64,000 nucleotides of DNA from Rhodohalobacter barkolensis (GCF_002834295.1 NZ_PISP01000002.1:248001-312000), one strand, 5' to 3'. Numbered from the stretch's first letter, positions 17,314 through 27,750 are shown. Made by a program: numbers and translations. Notes: a model not told the origin generated them from the letters alone.

Positions 17314-17676
17314 TCAGGAGTTTTTTAGTTTCTCATCATTTGGGAGCAGCGGTTTCACTGAACTGACAATCCAATCAAGATAATCCGGATTTCCTTCCTG
17401 TTCAGAAATATTACACGTAACAACGCAGGGAACTTCGTACGAGTGGAGTTCTTTAACGCGCTCGGTTAAGGCTAAAACGTTACTGTAGGTTGTTTTGGCA
17501 ATAAGAACACACTCATTTTCTGAAACGACCTTGCCCTCCCATCTGTAGACGGAGTTCATATTGTCCAGAATATTTGCACAGGCGGCGAGTTTTTCTTCAA
17601 CTAAAGCAGTGGCTATTTTTTTGGCTTCTTGCCGATCTTTTGTTGTGATGTAGACCAAACGTAAATTTCGAAACAT
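17314..17676 (-). CDS. cutA: Divalent-cation tolerance protein CutA
   Basis: A 120-residue CutA1-type protein, a trimeric ferredoxin-like fold linked to copper tolerance. It shows the family segments VYITTKDRQEAKKIA, LVEEKLAACANI, SVYRWEGKVV and LHSYEVPCVVT. No signal peptide is present, so it is cytoplasmic. It is followed after 2 bp by the crotonase-family gene, an adjacency without an obvious functional link. Confidence 0.93.
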   Translation of the reverse strand: MFRNLRLVYITTKDRQEAKKIATALVEEKLAACANILDNMNSVYRWEGKVVSENECVLIAKTTYSNVLALTERVKELHSYEVPCVVTCNISEQEGNPDYLDWIVSSVKPLLPNDEKLKNS

Positions 17677-17838
17677 GACTTAATATTTTATAAAAAATGA
17701 ATTTAGATGAAACTACAAAAAAGAGTGGAATGGTACTCCAATTACGAACAAATTAAATGCCTTGATTAGGTTGAATTCAGGGTAAAAAAACTTTAAATTA
17801 TTAGGCTCTGATTCAAATCTATTTTTGATCAGATAGTT

Positions 17839-17922
<84 letters not shown>

Positions 17923-17965
17923 CTTCCAATCTTACATATTATCCGAAAATTAAATCATATAACAC

Positions 17966-19264
17966 GTGGACATTTCTGTTCAGGATATTACATCCGTAGA
18001 TAAAGAGATTATCGTAAAAGCAACAAGGGACGATCTCTCTTCTAAATTTGACAAAGCTTACAAAAAATACCAAAAACAGATCCAGATGCCCGGATTTCGA
18101 CCCGGACACGTTCCTCTCGGACTCGTAAAAAAGCGATTTGGTAAAGAGATCGAGATGGAAGAGATCAATACATATGTTCAGGAAATATATGAGAAGAAGA
18201 TTGTACCTGAGCATGAGCCTGTAGGGGAAACCAAGATGCTCGATATGGTCTGGGAAAATGATGAGCTTGAGGTGAAATTTCAGGTAGGTAAAAAACCGGA
18301 ATTTGAATTGACAGATCTCGAAAAGGTAGAAGTGGACAAGATGGTTCATGATGTTACCGACGAAGAAGTTGAAGAAGAGATCGAGCGAACATTGGAGCGA
18401 CAGGGAAACTGGAAAGAGACAGACGGTGAAATTACCGAAGAGTGCCAGGTAACAGTTGATGCCATTTCACTGGATGAGGAAGGAAATCCGGTTGAAGGTG
18501 AAAAGGATGAAGATCAAAAGCTTGATCTGAGACAGGAAGGCGCAAAGGATTTTCGTGAAAATCTGGTTGGCCAGAAAAAAGGTGATGTAGTAAAAATGGA
18601 GATCGGCGAAGAAGACGAGACCGATCGTTTTGAAATTCACGTCAAGAAAGTGGAGAAAATGGAAAAGGCTGAACTCACAGATGATTTTGTGAAGGAGCAG
18701 TCTAACGGTGAAGCCAAGAATGTTGATGAATTCAAGAGCTTTATAAAGAGTAAAATGCAGGAGTATTACGACCAGTCTGCTGAAGACATGTTTAAGCAGG
18801 ATGTAATCGATGCATTAACCGAGAAGCATGATATTGAAGTGCCTGAAGTGATGCAGGATCAGATTTTAGACTCCTATGTAGAGTACGCTAAACAGCAGTC
18901 AGGCGGTCAGCTTCCTGAGGATTTTGATTTTAGTGAGTACAAGGAAAGTATGCGTGAGCAAGCTGTTCGCGAAGGAAAATGGGCGTTTATCAGTGAAAAA
19001 CTGCAGGCTAAATTTGATGATATTGAAATCAAGCCTGAAGACATTGACGAATTTATCGGAATGGAAGCGGCCAAGTACGGAATGTCACCCGATCAGCTGA
19101 AAGGATATTATGCTCAGAATCCGAATCAACTTGAGAGCTTACGCACAAGCATTCGGGAGAACAAAGTTTTTGATAAATTGAATGATGTCGTTACTATTAA
19201 TGAACTCTCAAAGGATGATTTTAGTAAAAAGAGAGAAGAAAAACAGAATAAAGACGACAAGTAA
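17966..19264 (+). CDS. tig: Trigger factor, ribosome-associated chaperone
   Basis: A 432-residue protein. The N-terminal ribosome-binding domain carries the FRPGHVP variant of the conserved GFRxGKxP signature, as MPGFRPGHVPLGLVKKRFG. A peptidyl-prolyl isomerase-like middle region and a long helical C-terminal domain follow. The length matches trigger factors. The start codon is GTG at 17966. It is followed by clpP and clpX, a widespread gene order coupling nascent-chain folding to proteolysis. Confidence 0.95.
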   Translation: MDISVQDITSVDKEIIVKATRDDLSSKFDKAYKKYQKQIQMPGFRPGHVPLGLVKKRFGKEIEMEEINTYVQEIYEKKIVPEHEPVGETKMLDMVWENDELEVKFQVGKKPEFELTDLEKVEVDKMVHDVTDEEVEEEIERTLERQGNWKETDGEITEECQVTVDAISLDEEGNPVEGEKDEDQKLDLRQEGAKDFRENLVGQKKGDVVKMEIGEEDETDRFEIHVKKVEKMEKAELTDDFVKEQSNGEAKNVDEFKSFIKSKMQEYYDQSAEDMFKQDVIDALTEKHDIEVPEVMQDQILDSYVEYAKQQSGGQLPEDFDFSEYKESMREQAVREGKWAFISEKLQAKFDDIEIKPEDIDEFIGMEAAKYGMSPDQLKGYYAQNPNQLESLRTSIRENKVFDKLNDVVTINELSKDDFSKKREEKQNKDDK

Positions 19265-19279
19265 ACCTACGGCTTAGCC

Positions 19280-19930
19280 ATGTATACCAAACAACCCCTT
19301 TTTGAATTCCCTGAAATGAGTGAAGTAGAACCTGTACAGAATAATTTAATCCCGATGGTGGTAGAAACTACCAATCGTGGCGAGCGAGCATATGATATCT
19401 ATTCCCGTCTGCTCAAAGACAGAATTGTTATTTTGGGTACGCCCGTTAATGATGCTGTTGCCAGTTCTATAGTAGCCCAGCTGCTGTTTTTGGAGTCGCA
19501 GGATCCCGAAAAAGATATCAATCTTTATATCAACAGTCCGGGTGGGGTCGTTTCGTCTGGAATGGCTATCTACGACACGATGCAGTACATCAAATGTGAT
19601 GTTGCTACAACATGTGTTGGTATGGCGGCTTCAATGGGTGCTGTTCTGTTAACTGCCGGAGCCAAAGGAAAGAGAAATGCACTTCCTCACTCCAGAATTA
19701 TGATTCATCAGCCTCTGGGCGGTGTGCAGGGACAGGCCAGTGACATTGAAATTGAAGCTCAGGAAATCCTCCGGCTGAAGAAAGAATTAAGTGGAATTCT
19801 GGCACATCATTCCGATAACACTATTGAACAAATTGTAGAAGATTCGGATCGTAATAAGTGGATGACAGCCGATGAAGCCAAAGATTACGGTTTGGTAGAC
19901 CGCGTAATGAGAAGGGAAGAGAAGAAGTAG
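19280..19930 (+). CDS. clpP: ATP-dependent Clp protease proteolytic subunit, Asn in triad
   Basis: A 216-residue serine peptidase that forms the ClpXP chamber. Ser118 (GMAASMGAV) and His143 (MIHQPLGG) match the E. coli catalytic Ser and His. Where E. coli has the triad Asp (TERDRFLS), this protein reads SDRNKWMT, so Asn192 takes that position. An Asn in this place is known from Listeria ClpP1 and affects activity there. The N-terminal extension is short. It sits 15 bp after tig and 32 bp before clpX, in one operon. Confidence 0.95.
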   Translation: MYTKQPLFEFPEMSEVEPVQNNLIPMVVETTNRGERAYDIYSRLLKDRIVILGTPVNDAVASSIVAQLLFLESQDPEKDINLYINSPGGVVSSGMAIYDTMQYIKCDVATTCVGMAASMGAVLLTAGAKGKRNALPHSRIMIHQPLGGVQGQASDIEIEAQEILRLKKELSGILAHHSDNTIEQIVEDSDRNKWMTADEAKDYGLVDRVMRREEKK

Positions 19931-19962
19931 TTTAGATCGTAAATTAAACGAGTTCAGCAGCC

Positions 19963-21213
19963 ATGAGTAATAAAAATAAAGATAAGGTCACATGCTCTTT
20001 TTGCGGCAGATCCAACAATGAAGTAAACTCAATGGTGGCAGGCCCTGATGTTTACATCTGTAATCACTGTGTTGAAGATGCCTCAAGTATTATAGAGAGT
20101 GATCTGGCGGCACTGAACAAAAGAAGAGAGAAGAAATATAAGCCAATGCTCAAGCCGCTGGAGATTAAAGCGAAGCTTGACGACTATGTGATTGGGCAGG
20201 ACGATGCAAAAAAAGCACTCTCCGTTGCGGTCTATAATCATTACAAACGAATTTCTGCCGGTGCCGATGCAGATTATGATGACACCCGTATTGAGAAGAG
20301 TAACATCTGTTTACTGGGTCCAACCGGTTCAGGTAAAACACTTCTTGCCAGAACACTTGCCGATGTAATTGATGTACCCTTCACAATAGCTGATGCAACT
20401 GTTTTGACAGAGGCCGGATATGTAGGTGAAGATGTAGAAAGTATTTTAAGCAACCTGCTACAGGCTGCAGATTATGATGTGGAGCGGGCCAAGCGCGGAA
20501 TCGTTTACATCGATGAGATCGATAAAGTTTCCCGCAAAAGCGATAATCCGTCTATAACACGGGATGTTTCCGGTGAGGGAGTTCAGCAGGCACTGCTGAA
20601 AATTCTGGAAGGTACAACAGCCAATATTCCTCCCAAAGGCGGACGTAAACATCCGGAACAGAGTTTTATTCAGCTCGATACCTCAGATATTCTATTTGTT
20701 TGCGGTGGAGCCTTCAGCGGATTGGAAGAGATCATCTCAAGAAGATTGTCATCCAGTTCAATGGGTTTTCATTCAGAGGATCAGATTATCATCGATAAAG
20801 ATGATCCAAAGATTTTTACCAAAATTGAGCCGGAAGATCTTCAGAAGTTTGGTCTCATACCTGAATTGATTGGTAGACTTCCAATTATTTGTGGTCTGGA
20901 GCATCTCTCTGATGATGCAATGACTGAAATTCTTCTCAAGCCCAAAAATGCCATTACCAAACAGTATAAAAAACTCTTCGATATGGAAGATGTTGAGCTG
21001 GTATTTGAGGATGATGCACTGCAGGCAATTGTGGAGCGAGCAAGAGAACGCAAAACCGGCGCCCGTGGCCTTCGGTCCATTCTGGAAGACGCCATGCTTG
21101 ATGTGATGTTTACACTGCCTTCCATGAAAAATGTGAAAAGATGTGTGGTAACGCGAGAAACCATCGAGAAGAAAGCACCGCCTGTGTACGAAAAACAGAA
21201 AGCTTCAGCTTAA
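19963..21213 (+). CDS. clpX: Clp protease ATP-binding subunit ClpX
   Basis: A 416-residue AAA+ unfoldase. The N-terminal zinc domain has the four cysteines CSFCGR...CNHC (about residues 11-38). Walker A is [11 protein letters not shown], Walker B is VYIDEIDK, and [10 protein letters not shown] forms the sensor-2 region. An SSMGFHSE segment occupies the place of the IGF loop that docks on ClpP. It delivers tagged substrates to the ClpP encoded just upstream. Confidence 0.97.
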   Translation: MSNKNKDKVTCSFCGRSNNEVNSMVAGPDVYICNHCVEDASSIIESDLAALNKRREKKYKPMLKPLEIKAKLDDYVIGQDDAKKALSVAVYNHYKRISAGADADYDDTRIEKSNICLLGPTGSGKTLLARTLADVIDVPFTIADATVLTEAGYVGEDVESILSNLLQAADYDVERAKRGIVYIDEIDKVSRKSDNPSITRDVSGEGVQQALLKILEGTTANIPPKGGRKHPEQSFIQLDTSDILFVCGGAFSGLEEIISRRLSSSSMGFHSEDQIIIDKDDPKIFTKIEPEDLQKFGLIPELIGRLPIICGLEHLSDDAMTEILLKPKNAITKQYKKLFDMEDVELVFEDDALQAIVERARERKTGARGLRSILEDAMLDVMFTLPSMKNVKRCVVTRETIEKKAPPVYEKQKASA

Positions 21214-21307
21214 TTCACTTCCGGAAACTCACCACAAGGTTAGTTTAGAAGCATTCTTTTTTGGATATTAAGCCCAGATTTCCTTTTTAAATGTTCTTGG
21301 CGTTTCA

Positions 21308-22600
21308 ATGCGAAAACTGCTTCCACTAAACCGTCTTAAAATAATACTGGTTGTACTGCTGATTATATTGGCAGGTATATCCTTCTTTTATAACCAGTTC
21401 CTGCTCAATAAAATTATGGAACAGGAGAGAACCAGTATTGAGCTGTGGGCTAAGGCGTTTGAATTTTACAACCTGCCATCCCACGATCGCGCCAGCAGAG
21501 ATTTGTTTGATGTGGCGAATGAACTTCGCAACTACCAGGAAGTACCGGACAGTTTGTCGCGGATGATATTAGAAGCAGAAGCGAATGAGTCGAATGCCAG
21601 TTTTGTATTTTCGCAAATTATCCGTCCTGACCTTTTTAATATTCCGGTTATTGTAGTTGATGAGCCTAATTTTATCGTTTTCTATCGGAATCTTGATGAC
21701 CCTGACATTTCGGTTACGGAGTTTATCGATAAATATTCAGTCAGCACTCCTCCAATTCCTATCTCGTTTGGAGAGGAGCCCAGAATCAGGCGGAGATATG
21801 TCTACTACGGTGAGAGTCCAACCATACAGTACCTTCGGTATTTTCCTTATATCCAGTTTGGGATTTTGGCTCTCTTGATGGGAATGGGCTTTACAACTTA
21901 TCGGAGTATAACGCGATCGGAACAGTCTAATCTTTGGGTAGGAATGGCTAAGGAGGCGGCACATCAACTGGGTACGCCACTGTCAAGTATGTATGGATGG
22001 CTGCAGCTCCTCAAAGATCGGCACCAGGAAGACGAAAAAACACTTTCCATTGCCTATGAGGTGGAGAAGGACGTAAGCCGTTTGAAAGGAATTGCGGAGC
22101 GATTTAATAAAATTGGATCCCAGCCGGAGTTAAAAAGATTAAGTATTGAGCCAATTGTAGATGAAGTTATTGCGTACATGGAAAAAAGATTGCCTCAGCT
22201 TGGTAAGCATATCGATGTAAGAAAATCAATTGAGACCAACGCTAAAGCAAATTTAAATGCAGAACTTTTTCAATGGGCCATTGAAAATCTGATCAAAAAT
22301 GCAATGGATGCCATTAAGTCAACATCATCTGATGCATTTGTTTCAATATCGGTGAGTCAGGACGAGCATCAGCTATTTATAGACATTGAAGATTCAGGGA
22401 CGGGAATTGATAAGAAGAATCTAAGTGATGTATTTAAGCCGGGCTATAGTACTAAGAAGAGAGGATGGGGACTTGGGTTGAGTCTCACCAAAAGAATTAT
22501 TGAGGATTATCACAGCGGTAAGGTGTTCGTTCTCAATTCAGAACTGAATAAAGGGACAACAATCCGAATTGTTATTCCCGTGTCTGAAAATCAATCCTGA
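21308..22600 (+). CDS. Orphan membrane histidine kinase
   Basis: A 430-residue sensor kinase with transmembrane segments at about residues 9-29 and 181-198. The extracytoplasmic domain of about 150 residues shows no recognised motif. The H-box is AKEAAHQLGTPLSSM with His219, and the HATPase domain has ENLIKNAMDAI, DSGTGID and RGWGLGLSL. This H-box variant (EAAHQLGTPLS) is typical of a Bacteroidota kinase group. No response regulator is adjacent. Its end overlaps the converging sigma factor gene by 10 bp, which suggests but does not prove a functional link. Confidence 0.9.
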   Translation: MRKLLPLNRLKIILVVLLIILAGISFFYNQFLLNKIMEQERTSIELWAKAFEFYNLPSHDRASRDLFDVANELRNYQEVPDSLSRMILEAEANESNASFVFSQIIRPDLFNIPVIVVDEPNFIVFYRNLDDPDISVTEFIDKYSVSTPPIPISFGEEPRIRRRYVYYGESPTIQYLRYFPYIQFGILALLMGMGFTTYRSITRSEQSNLWVGMAKEAAHQLGTPLSSMYGWLQLLKDRHQEDEKTLSIAYEVEKDVSRLKGIAERFNKIGSQPELKRLSIEPIVDEVIAYMEKRLPQLGKHIDVRKSIETNAKANLNAELFQWAIENLIKNAMDAIKSTSSDAFVSISVSQDEHQLFIDIEDSGTGIDKKNLSDVFKPGYSTKKRGWGLGLSLTKRIIEDYHSGKVFVLNSELNKGTTIRIVIPVSENQS

Positions 22601-23166
22601 GTATACCCTTTCTTTGAAGCGTAGTCCATCAACTGTGCTTTGAGAAGATTTCTACCCCTGTGGAGCCTGGATCGGATCGTACCGATGGGTACATCCAGCA
22701 TATTCGCGATCTCTTCGTACGTAAAATCCTCTACATCGCAGAGTAGAACGACCGTTCTGAAATCTTCCGGAATTTCATCCAAAGCGTTGGAGATGTCATC
22801 ATCAATCAGCTCTCTGAACATTTTATCTTCCATGTCTGATGTCTCTGTCCGCTCGGCACGGATAGACTCATAGAAAGATGCAACCTCATCATAATCTACT
22901 TCCTGAGGCTTTTTAGACTTCTTTCGGTAGTTATTGATATAGGAATTTTTAAGAATTCGGAATAACCACGCTTTGGCATTGGTGCCCTTTTCATAACTGT
23001 CGAAGAATCGGTAGGCTTTAACAATTGTATCTTGCACAAGATCTTCCGCATCGTTTGGGTCTGACGTAAGACGCAATCCGAAATTGTAAAGCGCATCAAG
23101 ATGAGGTATGATTTCATCATTGAAGTCTTCTTGTTTCCTAATTTCTTGCTTTGTAAGTGACGCCAT
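22591..23166 (-). CDS. ECF-type RNA polymerase sigma factor
   Basis: A 191-residue sigma-70 family protein of the ECF (RpoE-like) group. The region 2 signature is LTSDPNDAEDLVQDTIVKAYRFFDSY (quoted in parts: DAEDLVQDT, KAWLFRILKN) and region 4 has FTYEEIANMLDVPIGTIRSR. It directs polymerase to stress-type promoters. No anti-sigma gene adjoins; the next gene on this strand is a CPBP protease about 180 bp further on. If an anti-sigma exists it is elsewhere. Confidence 0.93.
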   Translation of the reverse strand: MASLTKQEIRKQEDFNDEIIPHLDALYNFGLRLTSDPNDAEDLVQDTIVKAYRFFDSYEKGTNAKAWLFRILKNSYINNYRKKSKKPQEVDYDEVASFYESIRAERTETSDMEDKMFRELIDDDISNALDEIPEDFRTVVLLCDVEDFTYEEIANMLDVPIGTIRSRLHRGRNLLKAQLMDYASKKGYTQD

Positions 23167-23349
23167 CCCTTCCTCGTCAGAACGAGTCTGAAAATTAATG
23201 ATTAATTATTGTTCTATCCGAGTGATCCAAACCCCAGATATTAAACTCTATCAGAGAATTAATGTATTTCCTCTCAACGACTTTTTCCAATTGAAAGAAT
23301 TGATCGATGCTGTAAAATAAATTTAAGACTGAGCAGTATTTTTTTGCAA

Positions 23350-24057
23350 TCATAAGTTTATTACAACTATCAAATCGTAAATTGCATGTGTCCATGCGGC
23401 CATCCCAAATCCTCTAATAACATAAATAAGATTTAGCGCTAAGCCAAACAAAAACCGAAATAAAAAGGAGCTGAGAGCCATCGTATCGGCATATTCACCT
23501 ACGTAATGAACACCGCTAAATAACAGTGCTGCAACGACTACAGCTAACCCTACAGCGTATTTCTTATTATTTAATACTGTATCAAAAAAATAAACTAATA
23601 TAGTTACCAGAATAACTCTAAAAAAAAGCTCTTCATATAGACCGGCACCTAAAGAGAGCGCAATAAGCTGAAGCTTACTAAAGCTACCCGGTATACCATT
23701 TGAAGATTGCAGTAGAATAAATTCTACAACATTTGAAACAGTGATCGCTACGATGATAGCATATAAAGCCGCTTCCGCTATCATAAAAATAAAATAACTG
23801 CTACGAACCGTACTGAGTTCCCTTCTTTTTCTAAAGATAATTATACCGCCTGCGATCGCCGCAACAATCAAGGTGGTAGATATGGCATCTAAACCGAAAT
23901 ATGCGAAAAAAGATTTAAACCAGATATCAACAGATATTCGGGCAATATCACCATCCGGCTGCGATACCAGAATCAGAACTTCATACAGAAGGAGCAGAGG
24001 GATAGAAATTAAATAACTATATAGTATCCCATTTGTTCTTTTAAAGTACTGCTCCAT
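23350..24057 (-). CDS. CPBP family intramembrane glutamic protease
   Basis: A 235-residue membrane protein with about seven hydrophobic helices and the Abi/CPBP motifs: GLYEELFFRVIL (paired Glu and Arg), a SGVHYVGE segment with the second motif His, and FGMAAWTHAIYD near the end. The family includes CaaX-type proteases and bacteriocin-immunity proteins, and the substrate here is unknown. It lies 23 bp downstream of the LysM/RlpA gene and likely ends the aroC operon. Confidence 0.85.
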   Translation of the reverse strand: MEQYFKRTNGILYSYLISIPLLLLYEVLILVSQPDGDIARISVDIWFKSFFAYFGLDAISTTLIVAAIAGGIIIFRKRRELSTVRSSYFIFMIAEAALYAIIVAITVSNVVEFILLQSSNGIPGSFSKLQLIALSLGAGLYEELFFRVILVTILVYFFDTVLNNKKYAVGLAVVVAALLFSGVHYVGEYADTMALSSFLFRFLFGLALNLIYVIRGFGMAAWTHAIYDLIVVINL

Positions 24058-24080
24058 AGATGCGATGAGGAAAAGAAATA

Positions 24081-25253
24081 TTACTGATCTAAATAAATCG
24101 TTACTCTGGCTTGTTCAACAGAGCTAAAGCTTAGCATATCATATGCTGCGGTTGATAACTTTAATCCATCTCCGGAGTGGCGATCATTAATTTTAACAAA
24201 AATCCCATTATTGTTGGATGGGTTTTCAATGTAAACCACTTTCCCCAGGGCGATATTTGGGTGGGCGGCTGTGAGCTGATCAGGATTGTAGAGCTCACCA
24301 CTTGTTGTTGGGTTAGCAACATCGTTTCCGGAATAACGGAATACGGATACACTTCCCAGATTTTCCAGGTCAGATTCTGTGCGATATGGATTTTGGAATG
24401 AACGTGTAGGGGGTAAAAGAACGGTAACTCGTTGTCCTGATGAAATCTGATTCATACTCAGGTCGGGATTCAGTGCAAAAAGTTCACTCTCACTCATATT
24501 GAATTTATCGAGAATGGACTCTCCCGTTTCTCCGGACTGTACCCTGTATTGAACAAACTTTCCCTGAGGTGTAGATTCTGATGCTTCTTCAGCAACAGAC
24601 GGTGCGGATGATCGCTCGGAGGGAACTGTGAGTCGCTGGCCAACTCTCAGCATATCCGTCTCAAGGTTGTTTAACTGTTTTAACTCATCTACAGACAAGC
24701 CGTGTTGATTGGCAATCCGGAATAAGGAGTCTCCGCTTCTTACTATATAATAGGTGTTAGGCGCGTCTCCTTCCGACTCCCGTATAATTGATTCTCTCTC
24801 TTCTGCCGGAATTTCAGCTTCAGCAAGCTGGGGTTCTTCTGTTGAGGTAGAATCATCTGGCCTAAAGATTGTCAGTTCTTGCCCTAAAGAGAGATTCGTT
24901 GATTCCAGATCGTTCCACTGCTGAATCTCAGCGATCGTTACGCTATATCTTCTGGATACAGAGAATAGAGTTTCTCCGGGCTCAACTGTATGCGTTATTT
25001 GATTGTCGGCACGCGGTGGGGCAATTCTGATAGTCTGACCAACAGAAAGGTTATCACTCTCTAGCTCATTCCATCTTCGCAAATCTCCGACGGCTAAATC
25101 GTACTGCCTGGCGATACTAAATAGAGTTTCTCCTGTCTGAACCGTATGTGTTGTTGCAGGCTGCTGAGCCGCGGATTCGGCTGGTGCAAAAAGAAGAATC
25201 CCAATAGAAAGAGCAATTACTACAATAAAAGATGTATGGAGTTTAGTGATCAT
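24081..25253 (-). CDS. Exported protein with four LysM domains and RlpA-like barrel
   Basis: A 390-residue protein with an N-terminal signal peptide (about residues 1-28, ending near AAQQPA). Four LysM modules follow, at about residues 34-78, 86-130, 165-210 and 230-278, each beginning with a Y/H-x-V-x-x-GE/D-x-L/G segment. The C-terminal domain (about 300-390) has the double-psi barrel pattern of RlpA (LTAAHPNIALGKVVYI, INDR). It should bind peptidoglycan, and RlpA proteins are lytic transglycosylases or septal factors. The catalytic state of the barrel is unclear. The start overlaps the TPR gene's end by 11 bp. Confidence 0.87.
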   Translation of the reverse strand: MITKLHTSFIVVIALSIGILLFAPAESAAQQPATTHTVQTGETLFSIARQYDLAVGDLRRWNELESDNLSVGQTIRIAPPRADNQITHTVEPGETLFSVSRRYSVTIAEIQQWNDLESTNLSLGQELTIFRPDDSTSTEEPQLAEAEIPAEERESIIRESEGDAPNTYYIVRSGDSLFRIANQHGLSVDELKQLNNLETDMLRVGQRLTVPSERSSAPSVAEEASESTPQGKFVQYRVQSGETGESILDKFNMSESELFALNPDLSMNQISSGQRVTVLLPPTRSFQNPYRTESDLENLGSVSVFRYSGNDVANPTTSGELYNPDQLTAAHPNIALGKVVYIENPSNNNGIFVKINDRHSGDGLKLSTAAYDMLSFSSVEQARVTIYLDQ

Positions 25254-25584
25254 AATCTGTATCGATCTTGAGAGTTTCCAATGCTTCCGATAATTCCGAT
25301 TTCGTTCGAGTGTTGTTTTGCTTGTCTGCTAACTGAATACCATTGGTAAACAATTCACCGGCCAATTGAGCATTGCCTGTTTGCTGATAAAGCTTACCCA
25401 AATGATAGTAAACGCCCAAATAGTCAGGATCTTGTTCCAAAATAGATTCAAATAAAATTATAGCTTTTGATACTTGATCCCGCTTCAGGAGTTCCAAGGC
25501 CAAAGCAAACTTAGAGAATGAATCATTGGGATTCTTCTTAAGATTGAACGCTAATTTTTGAACTTTGTCATTTTCTTGAGTCAT
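25243..25584 (-). CDS. Small TPR-repeat protein
   Basis: A 113-residue protein with tandem TPR-like helices: FALALELLKRDQVSKAIILFESILEQ and VYYHLGKLYQQTGNAQLAGEL (parts of repeats at about residues 24-57 and 60-92). It is cytoplasmic by lack of a signal. Its ATG overlaps the aroC stop by 4 bp (ATGA), and its end overlaps the LysM gene's start by 11 bp, so the three genes are translationally coupled. The role is probably a protein-interaction adaptor; no partner is evident. Confidence 0.8.
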   Translation of the reverse strand: MTQENDKVQKLAFNLKKNPNDSFSKFALALELLKRDQVSKAIILFESILEQDPDYLGVYYHLGKLYQQTGNAQLAGELFTNGIQLADKQNNTRTKSELSEALETLKIDTDYDH

Positions 25585-26762
25585 GATGTTCTATTTTGAA
25601 ATCGAGTGCGAATTTCATTCATGGAATCTCCGCCAAATTTCTCAAGAATGGCATTGGCTAAAACAGGGGCAATCACACTTTCTGCCACAACAACAGCACG
25701 GGGCAGTGCACATACATCTGAGCGTTCATAGCGTGTATCCTGCTCCTTTTTGGTTTCAAGATCAGCCGTTTTAAGTGGTTTAATCATCGTGGGGATGGGT
25801 TTCATGGCACCTCTGATGATAACCGGCATTCCGGTTGTCATGCCTCCCTCAATTCCACCGGCCCGATTTGTTCTTCTCGAAAAATGGTTTTTGTAAACGA
25901 TTTCATCATGAACTTCATGACCGCGGCTTCGGGCAGCTTCAAATCCCAGTCCAATTTCTACACCTTTCATCGCTTGCGTACTGACGATCGCCTGTGCAAT
26001 TTGTCCGTCAATTTTTCGGTCCCAATGCACATAACTTCCAAGGCCGGCCGGTAAACCTGTTACTACAATTTCATAAATGCCACCGAGTGATGTTCCCTCT
26101 TTCCTTCGGTGTTTGATCTCTTCCCGCATCTGATGGCTGAGATCACTGTTCAAACATCGAACATCAGATTTATCTGCTTCTTTATAAATGGATTCTGAAC
26201 CGTTTTCAGCCAATGGATCGGCAATAGCTCTGACGTCATCCCAATCTGAATAGCCAATAGAGCCAATTTGAATAACATGTCCGCCAATTTCAATTCCAAG
26301 TTCTTTCAGGAAAGCGCGGGCAACGGAACAGCAGGCAACCCGCATGGCAGTTTCGCGGGCACTCGATCGTTCAATTACCGGTCTTATATCATCAAAGTCA
26401 TATTTTTGGACACCCACCAGATCTGCATGACCGGGTCTGGGCAGGGTGATTTTTTCAACATCACCGCGCTCTCCTTCTTTAGCCATTACTTTTGGCCAAT
26501 TACTGTCATCTTTTTCAAATGCACGGTTCACCATAGAGAATGCAACTGGAGCCCCTGTAGTTTTGCCAAATCGAACACCGGATTGAATGATGGCTTTATC
26601 CTTTTCAAAAGCCATCCTCCCGCCACGCCCGTATCCTTTTTGGCGGCGAACCAGGTGTTGTTCTATAAAACCTTCACTTAATTCAAGGCCTGCAGGAGTT
26701 CCTTCTACAATTCCTGTAAGGCTTGGTCCGTGCGATTCACCGGCTGTAAAATATCGAAACAT
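25581..26762 (-). CDS. aroC: Chorismate synthase
   Basis: A 393-residue FMN-dependent enzyme that converts 5-enolpyruvylshikimate-3-phosphate to chorismate. Family segments are TAGESHGPSLTGIVEG at the start, RRQKGYGRGGRM, PRPGHADLVG, IERSSARETAMRVA and the C-terminal RSDVCALPRAVVVAE. It heads the minus-strand operon aroC-TPR-LysM. The second shikimate-pathway gene of the window, aroQ, lies at 38232. Confidence 0.97.
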   Translation of the reverse strand: MFRYFTAGESHGPSLTGIVEGTPAGLELSEGFIEQHLVRRQKGYGRGGRMAFEKDKAIIQSGVRFGKTTGAPVAFSMVNRAFEKDDSNWPKVMAKEGERGDVEKITLPRPGHADLVGVQKYDFDDIRPVIERSSARETAMRVACCSVARAFLKELGIEIGGHVIQIGSIGYSDWDDVRAIADPLAENGSESIYKEADKSDVRCLNSDLSHQMREEIKHRRKEGTSLGGIYEIVVTGLPAGLGSYVHWDRKIDGQIAQAIVSTQAMKGVEIGLGFEAARSRGHEVHDEIVYKNHFSRRTNRAGGIEGGMTTGMPVIIRGAMKPIPTMIKPLKTADLETKKEQDTRYERSDVCALPRAVVVAESVIAPVLANAILEKFGGDSMNEIRTRFQNRTS

Positions 26763-27012
26763 AGGGGATAATAGTTTAAACAGTTAAGTAAGATGGATGA
26801 AGATAATATTTTTGAGTGCTAAGTTCTCAAATGTAAGTAAAGATGTTAAGCGAGCTTGCCGGGATTTATATAGTAGTTTTGCATAATAGTAGTATGTAGG
26901 ATTTGAATTAACAGCACATTTTGGAAAAAAGTTTTGTAATATTGACAACTTAAAATCAATCAGACGGAATTTATAATATTCCTTCGATCTATAGTTTAGT
27001 CTAAACCGATAA

Positions 27013-27750
27013 ATGCACTATCTCAACGAGCTAGGAAAATATAGTTCATTACTTTATCAGGCGCTGAGATCATCAACAGAGTTTGGAACGTATCGTAAAA
27101 ATCTGTTTCAGGAGCTTGTAAAAGTAGGGTACGATTCTGTTCCAATTATAATGCTCACAGGTGTTTTTACAGGTTCTGTTATGACGTTGCAATCGGCATA
27201 TCAATTGCAATCGGCATTTATTCCAATTTCCACTATAGGCGCAATTGTTTCAGAATCAATTTTAATAGAATTAGCAGCCGTTATTTCCAGTTTGGTGCTG
27301 GCCGGTAAAGTGGGTGCACGGGTGGCTACTGAGCTGGGAACAATGCGAGTAAGTGAGCAGATTGATGCATTGGAGTCGATGGGATTCAATTCTATCTCCT
27401 TTTTGGTAGTTCCCAGGGTATTGGCCGGAATTTTAATGTTCCCTGTGCTATACATTGTAGCAAGTATATTTGGACTTGGTGGGGGAATTGCCGCCGGCTT
27501 ATTTTCTGGACAGGTGCCTCCGGCTGATTTTTTACAGGGTGCGCGAATGTACTTCTACCCCTGGAATGTGATATTTGGGTTTGTAAAGATGATTGTATTC
27601 GGTTTCATTATCACATCCGTTTCATGCTATAAAGGATATTTTGCCCGCGGTGGAGCCGAGGGAGTTGGTAAAAGTACAACAGATGCAACGGTATTGAGTT
27701 GTATTCTTGTTTTACTGGCTGACTTTGTACTTGCAGCACTTTTGTTATGA
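27013..27750 (+). CDS. mlaE: MlaE-type lipid ABC transporter permease
   Basis: A 245-residue integral membrane protein of the MlaE/YrbE family with about five hydrophobic segments and the typical ITSVSCYKGYFARGGAEGVG loop and TTDATVLSCI. It forms the inner-membrane channel of the MCE system that moves phospholipids between outer and inner membranes. It overlaps mlaF by 4 bp and heads the mlaEFD operon. The 250-bp divergent gap towards aroC should carry both promoters; I see no other element there. Confidence 0.93.
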   Translation: MHYLNELGKYSSLLYQALRSSTEFGTYRKNLFQELVKVGYDSVPIIMLTGVFTGSVMTLQSAYQLQSAFIPISTIGAIVSESILIELAAVISSLVLAGKVGARVATELGTMRVSEQIDALESMGFNSISFLVVPRVLAGILMFPVLYIVASIFGLGGGIAAGLFSGQVPPADFLQGARMYFYPWNVIFGFVKMIVFGFIITSVSCYKGYFARGGAEGVGKSTTDATVLSCILVLLADFVLAALLL

